The notes below the pieces were generated by a model that was given only the letters and a program-made list of their open reading frames with translations, made no database searches and was not told the origin of the DNA. The translations under genes and the position numbers were made by a program. A stretch of DNA of 8,964 bases, taken from an uncultured Actinomyces sp. (GTDB lineage Bacteria; Actinomycetota; Actinomycetes; Actinomycetales; Actinomycetaceae). Location: the NCBI GenBank assembly GCA_900556405.1, contig USPB01000078.1:1-8964 (forward strand), written 5' to 3'. Shown piece after piece: positions 1 to 6,287 of this stretch; positions within the stretch are counted from its first letter, which is position 1; the number at the start of each line of letters is the position of its first letter.

Positions 1-344
1 AGCACCTCGTGGACGACTACCTGCCGCGCGCTTCCCTCGCCGTCAACCAGGCGGGCGCCGCCCTGCAGGCTCGCGGGTCGCTGTCGGATCGCGCTCGCCG
101 CGCATCCGAGGCCTCGGCCGTCGCCCTTGCGACGCCCACGCCTAAGCGCCGCAAGTGCCGCGTGCTGCGCGCCTTCGGCCTGACGGCCCTGGTGGGCGCC
201 GTCGCCGGTGCGGGCTACATCCTGTGGAAGCGCTCGCAGCCGATCGAGGACCCGTGGGCCGAGGAGTACTGGGCGGATCTGGACACGGATTCCTTCGTGC
301 CGGACACCGAGGCCGAGAAGGCCACCTTCGAGGCGGGCGAGTGA
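1..344 (+). CDS. Membrane-anchored hypothetical protein, 5' end outside the window
   Basis: I do not recognise this gene. The frame is open to the left edge; a GTG at position 9 is available, but there is no room to see a ribosome binding site, so I treat the gene as truncated by the window. The visible part has an Ala-rich, basic stretch (KRRKCR around residues 46-51 counted from position 9), then one hydrophobic helix of about 20 residues (AFGLTALVGAVAGAGYILW). After a short basic stop-transfer comes a strongly acidic tail rich in Asp and Glu. By the positive-inside rule the N-terminal part is cytoplasmic and the acidic tail is outside. Codon use is strongly G/C-ending, unlike parts of the next cluster. 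A hairpin follows the stop, so the gene ends its own transcription unit. The existence of the coding region is fairly sure; its function is unknown. Confidence 0.75.
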   Translation, partial: HLVDDYLPRASLAVNQAGAALQARGSLSDRARRASEASAVALATPTPKRRKCRVLRAFGLTALVGAVAGAGYILWKRSQPIEDPWAEEYWADLDTDSFVPDTEAEKATFEAGE

Positions 345-372
345 GCCTGACCTTCTGACAGGTTTTTGCTTC

Positions 373-403
373 GGGGGCCGCGACGCGCTGCGTCGCGGCC
401 CCC
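373..403 (+). terminator. Strong hairpin terminator after the first gene
   Basis: A perfect 13-bp stem (373-385 pairs with 391-403) encloses a 5-base loop. It lies 28 bases after the stop of the first gene. The stretch after it (AATCATTTGT) is only weakly T-rich, so termination strength is inferred from the very G+C-rich stem. On the other strand the stem is followed by an A-rich rather than T-rich run, so it is probably one-directional. Confidence 0.75.
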
Positions 404-486
404 AATCATTTGTCGCCCCTCGCCAGCGTTATCACTTGCGACGACTGATTTCTTTCGTTATCGCTCACCCACGACTACCCCGCATT

Positions 487-515
487 TTGCGACCTTTTCC
501 GGATGGTCATATGAT
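487..515 (+). promoter_or_regulatory. Sigma70-type promoter of the ESX-like cluster
   Basis: TTGCGA (487-492), a 17-base spacer and TATGAT (510-515) form a near-consensus vegetative promoter. The expected start of transcription is about position 522, which leaves a leader of about 54 bases before the GTG at 576. The -35 core TTGCG is the same as in the three array promoters on the other strand. The evidence is motif and spacing only. Confidence 0.6.
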
Positions 516-524
516 GAGCATCAT
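511..524. promoter_or_regulatory. Perfect dyad over the -10 and start region, possible operator
   Basis: ATGATG (511-516) and CATCAT (519-524) are perfect inverted arms with a 2-base centre. They overlap the -10 box and the expected transcription start. That position suits a repressor site, but no regulator gene is in the window and the arms are short. Confidence 0.3.
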
Positions 525-575
525 CTCATCGCCATCCGCAGGCCGCGCCTGCGCTCATTTCGCCTGGAGGTTTTC

Positions 576-1064
576 GTGAGCGACGTGGGCTTCGACTCCA
601 ATAAGCATGATCTGACACGTCAGGATGCGCAAAAGGGTGCAGAGTCCCTCAAGACTGCTGCCGATGGCATCAACACATTCGCCGACGCACAGGTTGAATC
701 TGTGTGGGGCGAGGAGGCCGGCGTCGACGCTGCGCGTCGCGCACTTCGAGCCGCATACCAGGCAGTCGGAGAAGGTTACGCCACCGAAAGCACTATCGTT
801 CTCGATTTTGGGGGTAAGGTTGACGAATCTGAGGCAGAGTTCCTTCGAATGGAAGGGGAAAATGCTGGCTATTTCTCGCAAGCCAGTACTGCCCTGACGC
901 AAGATCCAGCCGTCGCCGCAGCGACCGCTGGCGTATCCGGGTCAGGATCCTCCTCAAGTACCGGATCAAGCAACGGCCCAGGTTCATCTGTTTCAACAGG
1001 TGCTTCATATTCAGGGTCACAGGGCGAGGAAGACTCCAACGCAGATCCCAACTCCGACTTCTGA
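576..1064 (+). CDS. Small WXG100-like (ESX-type) helical protein with Ser/Gly tail
   Basis: This encodes a 162-residue acidic protein with no signal peptide and no membrane segment. GTG at 576 is chosen as start because GGAGG (566-570) lies 5 bases before it; the frame is open further upstream, but there it runs across the promoter and terminator. Predicted helices at about 14-38 and 48-66 flank the short motif V-W-G-E-E-A-G (43-49), which recalls the W-x-G turn of WXG100 proteins. The exact spacing differs, since Trp44 is followed directly by Gly45. A further helix covers about 82-105. From about 118 the protein becomes a Ser/Gly/Thr-rich flexible tail with an acidic end. I found no clear YxxxD/E export signal. 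It starts the unit with 1085 (20-base gap) and the mycosin-like gene. The likely role is an exported or chaperone-like partner of the 1085 product. Membership in the WXG100 superfamily is inference. Confidence 0.65.
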   Translation: MSDVGFDSNKHDLTRQDAQKGAESLKTAADGINTFADAQVESVWGEEAGVDAARRALRAAYQAVGEGYATESTIVLDFGGKVDESEAEFLRMEGENAGYFSQASTALTQDPAVAAATAGVSGSGSSSSTGSSNGPGSSVSTGASYSGSQGEEDSNADPNSDF

Positions 1065-1084
1065 TACTAGGAAAGGATACTGCC

Positions 1085-2794
1085 GTGGTTCACAGCCCCA
1101 TGTACCAGCGCCTCATGCGTTTCGTGGAGGACGCGAAGGCGAACGAGGCCCTGGCCGACTATGACAGCAAGCACCGCTCCACCCTGGAAGCCATGCGCGA
1201 GGCGGAAGAGTACATTCGGCATTTCCGTGAGCACCAGGGTTTCCAGGGGCAAACTGGCGACGCCATCGACAACTGGCTTGAACGCGCTGAGCGTCGTCTT
1301 GAACAGTGGCGCTCTAGCTATTTGGCTACAACACAGGTTGAGGTTGAGATGCGCCGCGTCATGCAGCAGGCACGTGAGGAGGCGGAGATGCTTTCTCCTG
1401 TCCTCGTTGACGCCAGGCTGGATAAACTGCGCGACGTGGCCGAGGTGACGATCCCCGTCATGGAGCAGTACGGCCTCGTCGGCAAAGCATTCAACGCTGT
1501 CGCCTCGACCGGCGCGGCCGTCTACGACGCGATCGCAGCCCAGGCCAACAATGAGCGGGAAGTCAGCTCAACAGCAATCCTCGAACGTCTGAACCATTCG
1601 ATGGATGCTTTAGCTGCGCACGCGAGCTTCATCAACCAAGCCCAGCAACACCTTGCAGAAGCAGGTACTCGAGATAGTCAGGTGACGATTCCACAAGGTC
1701 CGTCGACCCCCAGTGTCGCGGACCAGCTCGAACAGGGCTACAAAGGGGTCTCACTGCATGATCCCGGCGTGTATCCGGGCAACAGGGACACCGACTACGG
1801 TCGATCGGACGGGCGCGGCCCCAATTCAGGACTCTACCCGAATGGCTTTGACAACCCGACCTCGCAGGACGCGGACGCCGAGAAACTGCGTAAGCTCCAG
1901 TCCGGGCGCATTCCAGACCGCTTCAACAGCGAGGGCGAGCCGGGCAGCCGGAGCAAGCCCATCACCGATCCCGAGGACCTGATGGGCATCGACCTGCTGC
2001 ACACGCGCATCGGCGGGGAGCGCTACGCCAACGGCACCGTCGGCGGATACACCCCCGCTCCTCCAAGTGATCGCTACCATCCTCTGTGGAACATTAACGG
2101 GGGACCCTCCACCCACTTCGACGCCTCCGGGCGTACGAGCCATGCGGGTGCGGGTGCCCTCGGCGCTGGTGTTCTCGGTGCGGGTGCCCTCGGCGCCGCC
2201 GCCCTCGGTGCGCGCGGCGCATCTCGTCTGGGTGCGGGAGCGAGCAGCTCACTGGGTCGCGGTGGCGCAGGTGGACTTGGTTCCGCGGGCCGTTCAGGTA
2301 TTGGCGGCATCAGTGCATCCGGTCGCGGTGGCGCAGGCGGCATCGGCGCATCCGGTCGCGGTGGCGCAGGTGCCGGCGGCCTCGGCGGGCTACGCGGGGG
2401 TTCAGCTTCCGGAGGCCGCTTTGGCTCCAACGGCCTGGCTGGCAGTGCAAGCGCATCGGGTGGTACGACCGGCCTCACGGGCACCAAGGGCATCGATGGA
2501 TCGGCTGAAGCCGCTGGAAAGACGAGCAGCGGCAGCACTGCTAGCGGTACGGGCGCTTTCGGCAGGCCGGGTATGGGCGGCTTCATGGGCGCGGGTGCCG
2601 GCGCGGGTGCCGGCGGCGGCAAGGACGACAAGAAGGGGCGTCGACACAAGTACACGGCCTTCAAGTTCGAAGACGATGACGAAGACGGTCTGCCTCCCGG
2701 CTACGTCAATCCGATGTCGCAGACCTATGGCTCGGACAAGGACCTGAAGCCTGCCTCCCACAAGGACGACGGATGGGATCCCCGCCAATGGTGA
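1085..2794 (+). CDS. Large ESX-like protein: helical head, Gly/Ala-rich tract, acidic tail
   Basis: The 569-residue product has no signal peptide and no membrane helix. GTG at 1085 is preceded by AGGAAAGGA (1069-1077). Residues 1-200 are predicted long, charged helices, including a G-F-Q-G-Q-T-G-D-A segment (52-60) followed by an amphipathic helix (61-80). This is the kind of turn seen in WXG/PPE-like export substrates, with Phe in place of Trp. Residues 205-350 are Pro/Gly/Asp-rich and probably extended; YGRSD (238-242) fits the YxxxD pattern, but not at the usual helix end. Residues 354-512 are almost only Gly, Ala, Ser, Leu and Arg, with repeats such as SGRGGAGG. The tail has a basic patch (KDDKKGRRHK, 513-522), an acidic run (528-534) and a tryptophan-rich end, WDPRQW. 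The gene overlaps the protease gene by 22 bases, so translation is likely coupled. The likely role is an exported or surface-matrix substrate of a type VII-like system. This is inference from layout and neighbours. Confidence 0.7.
   Translation: MVHSPMYQRLMRFVEDAKANEALADYDSKHRSTLEAMREAEEYIRHFREHQGFQGQTGDAIDNWLERAERRLEQWRSSYLATTQVEVEMRRVMQQAREEAEMLSPVLVDARLDKLRDVAEVTIPVMEQYGLVGKAFNAVASTGAAVYDAIAAQANNEREVSSTAILERLNHSMDALAAHASFINQAQQHLAEAGTRDSQVTIPQGPSTPSVADQLEQGYKGVSLHDPGVYPGNRDTDYGRSDGRGPNSGLYPNGFDNPTSQDADAEKLRKLQSGRIPDRFNSEGEPGSRSKPITDPEDLMGIDLLHTRIGGERYANGTVGGYTPAPPSDRYHPLWNINGGPSTHFDASGRTSHAGAGALGAGVLGAGALGAAALGARGASRLGAGASSSLGRGGAGGLGSAGRSGIGGISASGRGGAGGIGASGRGGAGAGGLGGLRGGSASGGRFGSNGLAGSASASGGTTGLTGTKGIDGSAEAAGKTSSGSTASGTGAFGRPGMGGFMGAGAGAGAGGGKDDKKGRRHKYTAFKFEDDDEDGLPPGYVNPMSQTYGSDKDLKPASHKDDGWDPRQW
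2255..2370 (+). repeat. Imperfect in-frame repeats encoding SGRGGAGG units
   Basis: A 23-base unit occurs identically at 2315-2337 and 2348-2370, 33 bases (11 codons) apart. Its 17-base core also occurs at 2255-2271. A separate imperfect repeat encoding GAGALGAGVLG-like units lies at about 2143-2211. All copies keep the reading frame. The tract lies inside the Gly-rich domain of the 1085 gene and is a likely site of length change by slippage or recombination. Confidence 0.8.
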
Positions 2795-3993
2795 CCACGA
2801 ACCACGTTTCTGACCGCCGTCGCAGGCTGCGCCTCGTGGGCGCGTGTGCGATGATCCTGGCCCTGGCGGCCGGGGCCACCGCGCTGCCTGCCGCTCCCGC
2901 CCATGCCGCCGACCCCATCACGGCAGCCGACCAGCCCTACTTCGCTTACTACAAGCTCGATCAGGCGCGGGCGAAAGGCTACACCGGCAAGGGCGTCACC
3001 ATCGCGCTCATTGATGGCGAGGTCGACACCAGCGCGCCCGAACTCGCAGGCACCACCATCATCGACAAAACACCATGCACCGTCACCTCGAGCAACGAGA
3101 GTAAAACTCACGGAACACTTGTCGCTTCTCTTCTGGGGTCGAGCCAATACGGAGTCGCCCCAGACGCTTCAATCTTGACCTACCGAAGCTTGTCCGCCAG
3201 TGAAGGTGACAGTGCAGGCTCTGATTGCTATGGAGACTCTCGCTCGTCAAAGCACTCAATCGCTTCGCTTCTCAATCATGCGATGAACGATGGCGCCTCG
3301 GTAATTTCTGTCGCTCAGGCGGTTCCGGACGAAAGTCGCGCACTCAAATGGGCAATTGCACGTTCGATGCACGAAAACGTCGTCATTGTCTCTTCGATGG
3401 GCAACGAACGGAGAGATCAAAATACTACGCACCTCTCCCGCTTCTCAGGAGTCGTTGGCGTTAGCGCCATTGATCTTAACGGAAAGCTGGCAGACTATTC
3501 CTCGTGGGGTCAAGGCGTCACTACGACTGCGTTCGGCGGTCCCGTTGCCGTCCGAAACTATGCAGACAATCAAATCGGACAGACCTCCGGCACATCAATT
3601 TCAGCTCCTCTTACCGCTGGTTTCATTACACTGGCCAAGCAGAAGTGGCCCAACGCCACCGGCAATCAACTCCTCCAACTGCTCACGCACACAGCCCGCA
3701 CTGATCAAGACGGGTGGAACATATACACCGGATTCGGTCGTGTCGATCCAGGCGCCCTGGTCAATACGGACCCATCCCAATACCCCGACGAAAACCCGAT
3801 CGCGGATAAAGGTGGCGGATCCAGCCCCACTGCCGAAGAAGTTCAAGAGTACGCTGATGGCGTCGTCCCACCAACAGAGCTCGCCTTCGACGACTCGTAC
3901 ACCTACCGCGGCCTCGACGAAAGTGTCATCCGCGACACTGACGTCGGCGTGCCAATCCACCTGGGCACCAGCCCCCGCTACCACGCCAAATAA
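2773..3993 (+). CDS. Mycosin-like subtilisin-family (S8) serine protease, exported
   Basis: This 406-residue peptidase has the complete subtilisin triad: Asp81 (IALIDGEVD), His113 (KTHGTLVAS) and Ser275 (SGTSISAPL), with the oxyanion Asn at 211 (SSMGNE). An N-terminal export signal has basic RRRRLR (15-20), a hydrophobic core (21-40) and a probable cut after AHA (residue 45). Cys102 and Cys152 may form a disulfide. The sequence after the signal (KLDQARAKGYTGKGVTIALID) matches the start of the mycosin catalytic domain. Mycosins process substrates of, and support, actinobacterial type VII secretion. Unlike typical mycosins there is no C-terminal membrane helix: the end is polar and acidic, so the enzyme may be released or held non-covalently. 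ATG 2773 is preferred because AAGGA (2762-2766) lies 6 bases upstream; ATG 2788 and GTG 2791 are alternatives. The gene overlaps 1085-2794 by 22 bases. The peptidase call is firm; the mycosin assignment is strong by context. Confidence 0.9.
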   Translation: MGSPPMVTTNHVSDRRRRLRLVGACAMILALAAGATALPAAPAHAADPITAADQPYFAYYKLDQARAKGYTGKGVTIALIDGEVDTSAPELAGTTIIDKTPCTVTSSNESKTHGTLVASLLGSSQYGVAPDASILTYRSLSASEGDSAGSDCYGDSRSSKHSIASLLNHAMNDGASVISVAQAVPDESRALKWAIARSMHENVVIVSSMGNERRDQNTTHLSRFSGVVGVSAIDLNGKLADYSSWGQGVTTTAFGGPVAVRNYADNQIGQTSGTSISAPLTAGFITLAKQKWPNATGNQLLQLLTHTARTDQDGWNIYTGFGRVDPGALVNTDPSQYPDENPIADKGGGSSPTAEEVQEYADGVVPPTELAFDDSYTYRGLDESVIRDTDVGVPIHLGTSPRYHAK

Positions 3994-4003
3994 GGCATGA
4001 CAA

Positions 4004-4041
4004 ACCCCGCGCCAGCATCATTGACGAGGCCGGCGCGGGGT
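4004..4041. terminator. Hairpin between the convergent protease and array genes
   Basis: A perfect 10-bp G+C-rich stem (4004-4013 with 4032-4041) has an 18-base loop. It lies between the stop of the protease gene (3993) and the stop of the last array gene (4057), so it can serve both strands. Neither side has a clear T-run, so its strength as an intrinsic terminator is uncertain. Confidence 0.6.
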
Positions 4042-4056
4042 CTCGTGATCAGGGGA

Positions 4057-4512
4057 TCAACCCTTCGCGGAAGAGTTCGTGACGGCAACGATGATGGCGG
4101 TGATGATGGCGGCGATGATCAGGATGAGGCCGATCGGCAGAATGTAGAACATCATTCCGACTGCAAGCCAGTACATGCCATCTCCGCCGTCTCCGTGATT
4201 GCCCGGAATGAGGTCAATGACGGTCCACGCAATGAAGGGTGAGAGCGCAAGCAGCATGCCTACCGCACACAAAGCACCCGCCAGCTTGAACGACTTGCGA
4301 GGTTTCACGGGGGCGACGGGCCCGTAGCCATAGCCCGCATACCCGGTCTGCGGGTAGCCCTGCGCAACGGGTTGAGCCGCCCAGTACTGTTGCATGCCTT
4401 GCTGAGGTGTCCCCTGAGGAGCTACGCCGCCCTGTAGCTGGGAGGACGGCTGCTGCGGGGGCATCATGGGCGAGGCGTTCGGCTCGGAAACGTACGGGTT
4501 CGGTGTTGTCAC
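4057..4512 (-). CDS. Array membrane protein 8, subtype B (Pro/Gln-rich tail, two hydrophobic segments)
   Basis: This is the last member of the array, 151 residues; function unrecognised. GTG at 4512 is chosen over an ATG 15 bases upstream because that ATG lies in the ribosome binding site (GGAAGGA, 7 bases before GTG), and because the paralogues at 5599 and 6854 begin with the same (M/V)TTPxxxxxN sequence. Residues 1-70 are a disordered tail rich in Pro, Gln, Gly and Tyr, ending with repeated YG units (GYAGYGYG). A basic patch KPRKSFK (70-76) precedes the first helix (about 76-99). An acidic, Gly-rich outer loop IPGNHGDGGDG (102-112) follows, then a long hydrophobic segment (113-144) that may be one helix or a hairpin. 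The loop is shared with the 5599 gene (IPGDHGDSGDG), which defines subtype B. The basic patch suggests a cytoplasmic tail. No promoter was recognised in the 95 bases upstream. Confidence 0.75.
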   Translation of the reverse strand: MTTPNPYVSEPNASPMMPPQQPSSQLQGGVAPQGTPQQGMQQYWAAQPVAQGYPQTGYAGYGYGPVAPVKPRKSFKLAGALCAVGMLLALSPFIAWTVIDLIPGNHGDGGDGMYWLAVGMMFYILPIGLILIIAAIITAIIVAVTNSSAKG

Positions 4513-4607
4513 GGTCTGTCCTTCCATCAGTGACAGGCGTCAGCGAGCTTCACCCGCCCCGTCATCGCCTGTTTCTCGGTCACACACTACCTGTGAAAAC
4601 GCATGTA

Positions 4608-5042
4608 CTAGTTGGCCATCTCCCGAATACACTCGACCCCGAAGGCGAGCGCCAGCAGGATCCAGTGAGTCTCACTCAGACGCTTACCGAGCTTGCTCAT
4701 TGTGAATTCCCGCGGGGTCGACGCGTAGGCCATGCCCTTCAGCCCAGCATTGGAACCCGTGACGGTCGGGACGATGAGAAGGGGGAGGATCACCATTGGG
4801 GCGACGAAGCCGATCCACCCGAGCCCACTGGCATCACGCATCGCGCGAGCGGTGTGCTCGAGGGCAGCAGCGCCCACGATGGTGAGGACCGAGGCGACCC
4901 ATGCGGCGACTCCCCACGCGAGCGCCTTGCGCGCGAGGGCCGAGGGATTGGGCGGGCGCACCGGGACACCCTGCGGATAGCCGGGCTGAGGGTACGTACC
5001 CGCAGCCTGTGGCGGAGCGACAGGTCGCTGTCCATTCGACAT
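4608..5042 (-). CDS. Array membrane protein 7, subtype D
   Basis: This is a 144-residue member of the array, function unrecognised. ATG at 5042 has GAAGGGAA about 6 bases upstream. A short Pro/Gly/Gln-rich tail (1-35, with PQPGYPQGVP) leads to a first helix (40-61), a polar loop with Glu, Arg and Asp (62-73), a second helix (74-95) and a weak third hydrophobic segment (125-137). It resembles the 8127 gene more than its neighbours: both share a pattern G-x-A-x-W-V-A, then A-S, then M-x-x-x-L-P-L-x-I, then T-G-x-x-A-x-x-K, then a G-x-x-L-S motif. The third segment contains Glu, Thr and His, so it is less hydrophobic than in the relatives and this copy may be drifting. It has its own promoter (5107-5135) and a leader with a hairpin, so it can be transcribed apart from the genes upstream. 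Confidence 0.7.
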   Translation of the reverse strand: MSNGQRPVAPPQAAGTYPQPGYPQGVPVRPPNPSALARKALAWGVAAWVASVLTIVGAAALEHTARAMRDASGLGWIGFVAPMVILPLLIVPTVTGSNAGLKGMAYASTPREFTMSKLGKRLSETHWILLALAFGVECIREMAN

Positions 5043-5064
5043 AACGCGTTCCCTTCATCATCGC

Positions 5065-5086
5065 GGGGAGCCGACGTCGTCTCCCC
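5065..5086 (-). other. Stem-loop in the leader of the 5042 gene
   Basis: GGGGAG (5065-5070) pairs with CTCCCC (5081-5086), and the inner palindrome CGACGTCG (5072-5079) can extend the stem after a mismatch. In the - strand transcript it lies between the predicted start (about 5100) and the ribosome binding site. A T-run precedes it instead of following it, so it is not a terminator for this strand. It may set mRNA stability or access to the ribosome site; that is inference. Confidence 0.4.
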
Positions 5087-5096
5087 AAAAAGTATT

Positions 5097-5135
5097 TCAA
5101 GAATTGAGATTATCGGAGAGGTAGGTTGCACGCAA
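5097..5135 (-). promoter_or_regulatory. Array promoter copy 1 with dyad at the start site
   Basis: Read on the - strand: TTGCGT (5135-5130), a 17-base spacer, TAATCT (5112-5107), then the dyad TCAA-TTC-TTGA (5107-5097) where transcription should begin. The same arrangement recurs upstream of the 7456 and 8652 genes. It would drive the 5042 gene. The repeated layout makes it more credible than a single motif hit. Confidence 0.6.
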
Positions 5136-5139
5136 GGAG

Positions 5140-5184
5140 TGCTGCCCGAGGAGAGCGTGCGACACCTGGGCCACCCTGCGCTCG
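5140..5184 (-). pseudogene. Remnant of the 3' end of the HAD hydrolase gene
   Basis: Aligned without gaps, 5140-5184 matches 8721-8765, the last codons of the HAD hydrolase gene and its stop region, at 32 of 45 bases by my count. Read on the - strand the remnant gives RRVAQVSHALLGQ against EAGVAQVLRALLV-stop in the intact gene; the stop codon is lost. The homology continues into the adjoining promoter element, in the same order as at 8677-8715. So a block of HAD tail plus promoter was copied into the array. It lies just after the stop of the 5599 gene. Confidence 0.6.
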
Positions 5185-5188
5185 CCGG

Positions 5189-5599
5189 TCACCGCGTTTT
5201 CTGTCGTCCAGCGAAGAACAACATGAGGCCACAGACCGCCAGCATCACCGCAAAAGGCACCACATAGAGGAGGACCATGACACCGAGCCAGGCGAGTCCA
5301 TCTCCACTGTCCCCGTGGTCGCCGGGAATAAACTCGATCCCCACACAGACAGCGACCGACAAGACCAGGGTAATGGCCGCAAAGACCAAGAAGATGATGC
5401 CGCTGATCTTCATTCCCGACCGACGCGGCGGCCGGGCCCCCGGATTCGGATAGCCCGTCGGCACCCCCTGATATATGGGCTGCGCGGGCACTCCCGCCTG
5501 GGGAACCCCCTGCGGCGCGGGCACATACGACTGCACACCCCAATTCCCTCCGCCCGGATAGGCGTTCGAGTTCGGGATGTGCGAATCCGGTGTTGTCAT
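5189..5599 (-). CDS. Array membrane protein 6, subtype B
   Basis: This is a 136-residue member of the array, function unrecognised. ATG at 5599 is preferred over a start 33 bases upstream: GAAGGAG lies 5 bases before it and the MTTPDSHIPNSN opening matches the B/C relatives. The tail (1-59) contains PQGVPQAGVPAQ and YQGVPTGYPNPG, which also appear in altered form in the 6200 and 6854 genes. A basic patch RPPRRSGMK (56-64) precedes helix one (64-88). The acidic loop IPGDHGDSGDG (91-101) is followed by a long hydrophobic segment (102-130) and a basic end (GRQKTR). The basic residues on both sides suggest that both ends are cytoplasmic. It lies downstream of the 6200 gene (100-base gap) within a duplicated module. 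A HAD-gene remnant and another promoter follow it. No clear terminator was seen. Confidence 0.75.
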   Translation of the reverse strand: MTTPDSHIPNSNAYPGGGNWGVQSYVPAPQGVPQAGVPAQPIYQGVPTGYPNPGARPPRRSGMKISGIIFLVFAAITLVLSVAVCVGIEFIPGDHGDSGDGLAWLGVMVLLYVVPFAVMLAVCGLMLFFAGRQKTR

Positions 5600-5669
5600 A
5601 GTCGCTCCTTCATCAGTTGATCGTCGCGACACTATCAGCAGGTTCGCTCATTCGCACACCCTTACAGAG

Positions 5670-5715
5670 ATGCCATCGTTGGGCGTGCGCCAACAATCAT
5701 CATCGATGCGTGGGA
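5670..5715. repeat. 46-bp direct repeat, copy 1
   Basis: This copy matches 6924-6969 at 43 of 46 positions by my count. It covers the last codons and stop of the 6200 gene and the start of the gap before the 5599 gene. It marks the junction of a duplicated two-gene module. Confidence 0.9.
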
Positions 5716-6200
5716 GTCCCCGCCGCGACAACAATCACAACGATCATGAGGATTGCGAAAACGACGTACGGGCTCGCGTTGAGCAGGATTCCCAGCCAGT
5801 TGAGCTTGCGCGTCTTCGGCTTCCCGACGGCCCCCACGATACCGATAATCCCACCAGCGAGATTCGCCGGGCCAATAAACATCAGGGCGAAGAGGGGCAA
5901 GAAACCATACACTTCCTTGCCAGTCGGGTCAGGATCGGACGCACTGGATTCGATAGCCAGCCACATGACGAGTACCGTCAGACCGATGAGAACCCACCCG
6001 ACAATACCCAGGGTGATCGACGCCCAGTTCACCCTCTGAACGACAGGCCCCTGGGGCACGGGCACATAGCCCGGCGCACCCCCCTGATATGCATGCTGCG
6101 CGGGCATTCCCACCTGGGGAACCCCCTGCGGCGCCTGCTGCACAGGCTGCGCGGGAACTGCGGGCTGCTCCGCAGGCTGCTGTGGATACGGCATACTCAT
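5700..6200 (-). CDS. Array membrane protein 5, subtype A
   Basis: This is a 166-residue member of the array, function unrecognised. ATG at 6200 has GAGGAAG 3 bases upstream; a second in-frame ATG at 6194 is too far from it, and the 7456 paralogue aligns from the first. The tail (1-56) is PQQPAEQPAVPAQPVQQAPQ-like. Helix one is 58-83, an acidic outer loop SSASDPDPTGKE follows (85-96), helix two is 98-125, a strongly basic inner turn GKPKTRK (126-132), then helix three (133-160), which begins LNWLGILLNASPYVVF. The C-terminal half is nearly identical at the DNA level to the 7456 gene (about 85 of 92 bases between 5761-5852 and 7029-7120), so the duplication is recent or kept uniform by gene conversion. 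Topology by the positive-inside rule is tail inside, C-terminus outside. The end (TPTHR) falls inside the 46-bp repeat, so the two paralogues stop at different points. Confidence 0.8.
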   Translation of the reverse strand: MSMPYPQQPAEQPAVPAQPVQQAPQGVPQVGMPAQHAYQGGAPGYVPVPQGPVVQRVNWASITLGIVGWVLIGLTVLVMWLAIESSASDPDPTGKEVYGFLPLFALMFIGPANLAGGIIGIVGAVGKPKTRKLNWLGILLNASPYVVFAILMIVVIVVAAGTPTHR

Positions 6201-6287
6201 TGACTTCCTCGGTCTCATTTACGTTATTTGCATGCAACGGTCATCCGAAGACCCGTGCGACCCCCACAGTACAGGGAAACTAGGCAT

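Noticed and set aside
436..464. TTGCGA with TATCGC at 17 bases as a second promoter for the 576 gene
   Set aside because: The -10 is poor, and a much better match with the same spacing lies at 487-515.
2067..2747. Long open frames on both strands over the Gly-rich part of the 1085 gene (including a Pro-rich one at 2074-2664 on the - strand)
   Set aside because: They are complements and frame shifts of a GC-rich repeat: the Gly/Ala codons read as Pro/Ala on the other strand. They have no ribosome site and no domain.
3000..4000. Frameshifted + strand open frames inside the protease gene (3356-4000, 3225-3464)
   Set aside because: The main frame has the full catalytic triad and an unbroken fold; the others are out-of-frame readings.
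4513..4527. Upstream ATG for the 4512 gene (and similar longer starts at 5632, 6218 and 6950)
   Set aside because: In each case the strong ribosome site and the alignment of paralogue starts point to the downstream codon; at 4527 the ATG partly overlaps the ribosome site.
4407..5267. A 286-codon + strand open frame crossing several array genes
   Set aside because: It runs across the starts and ends of well-supported - strand genes and has a composition typical of antisense reading in G+C-rich DNA.
6228..6237. Perfect palindrome TTGCATGCAA upstream of the 6200 gene
   Set aside because: Ten bases, single occurrence, no clear promoter around it; it can occur by chance.
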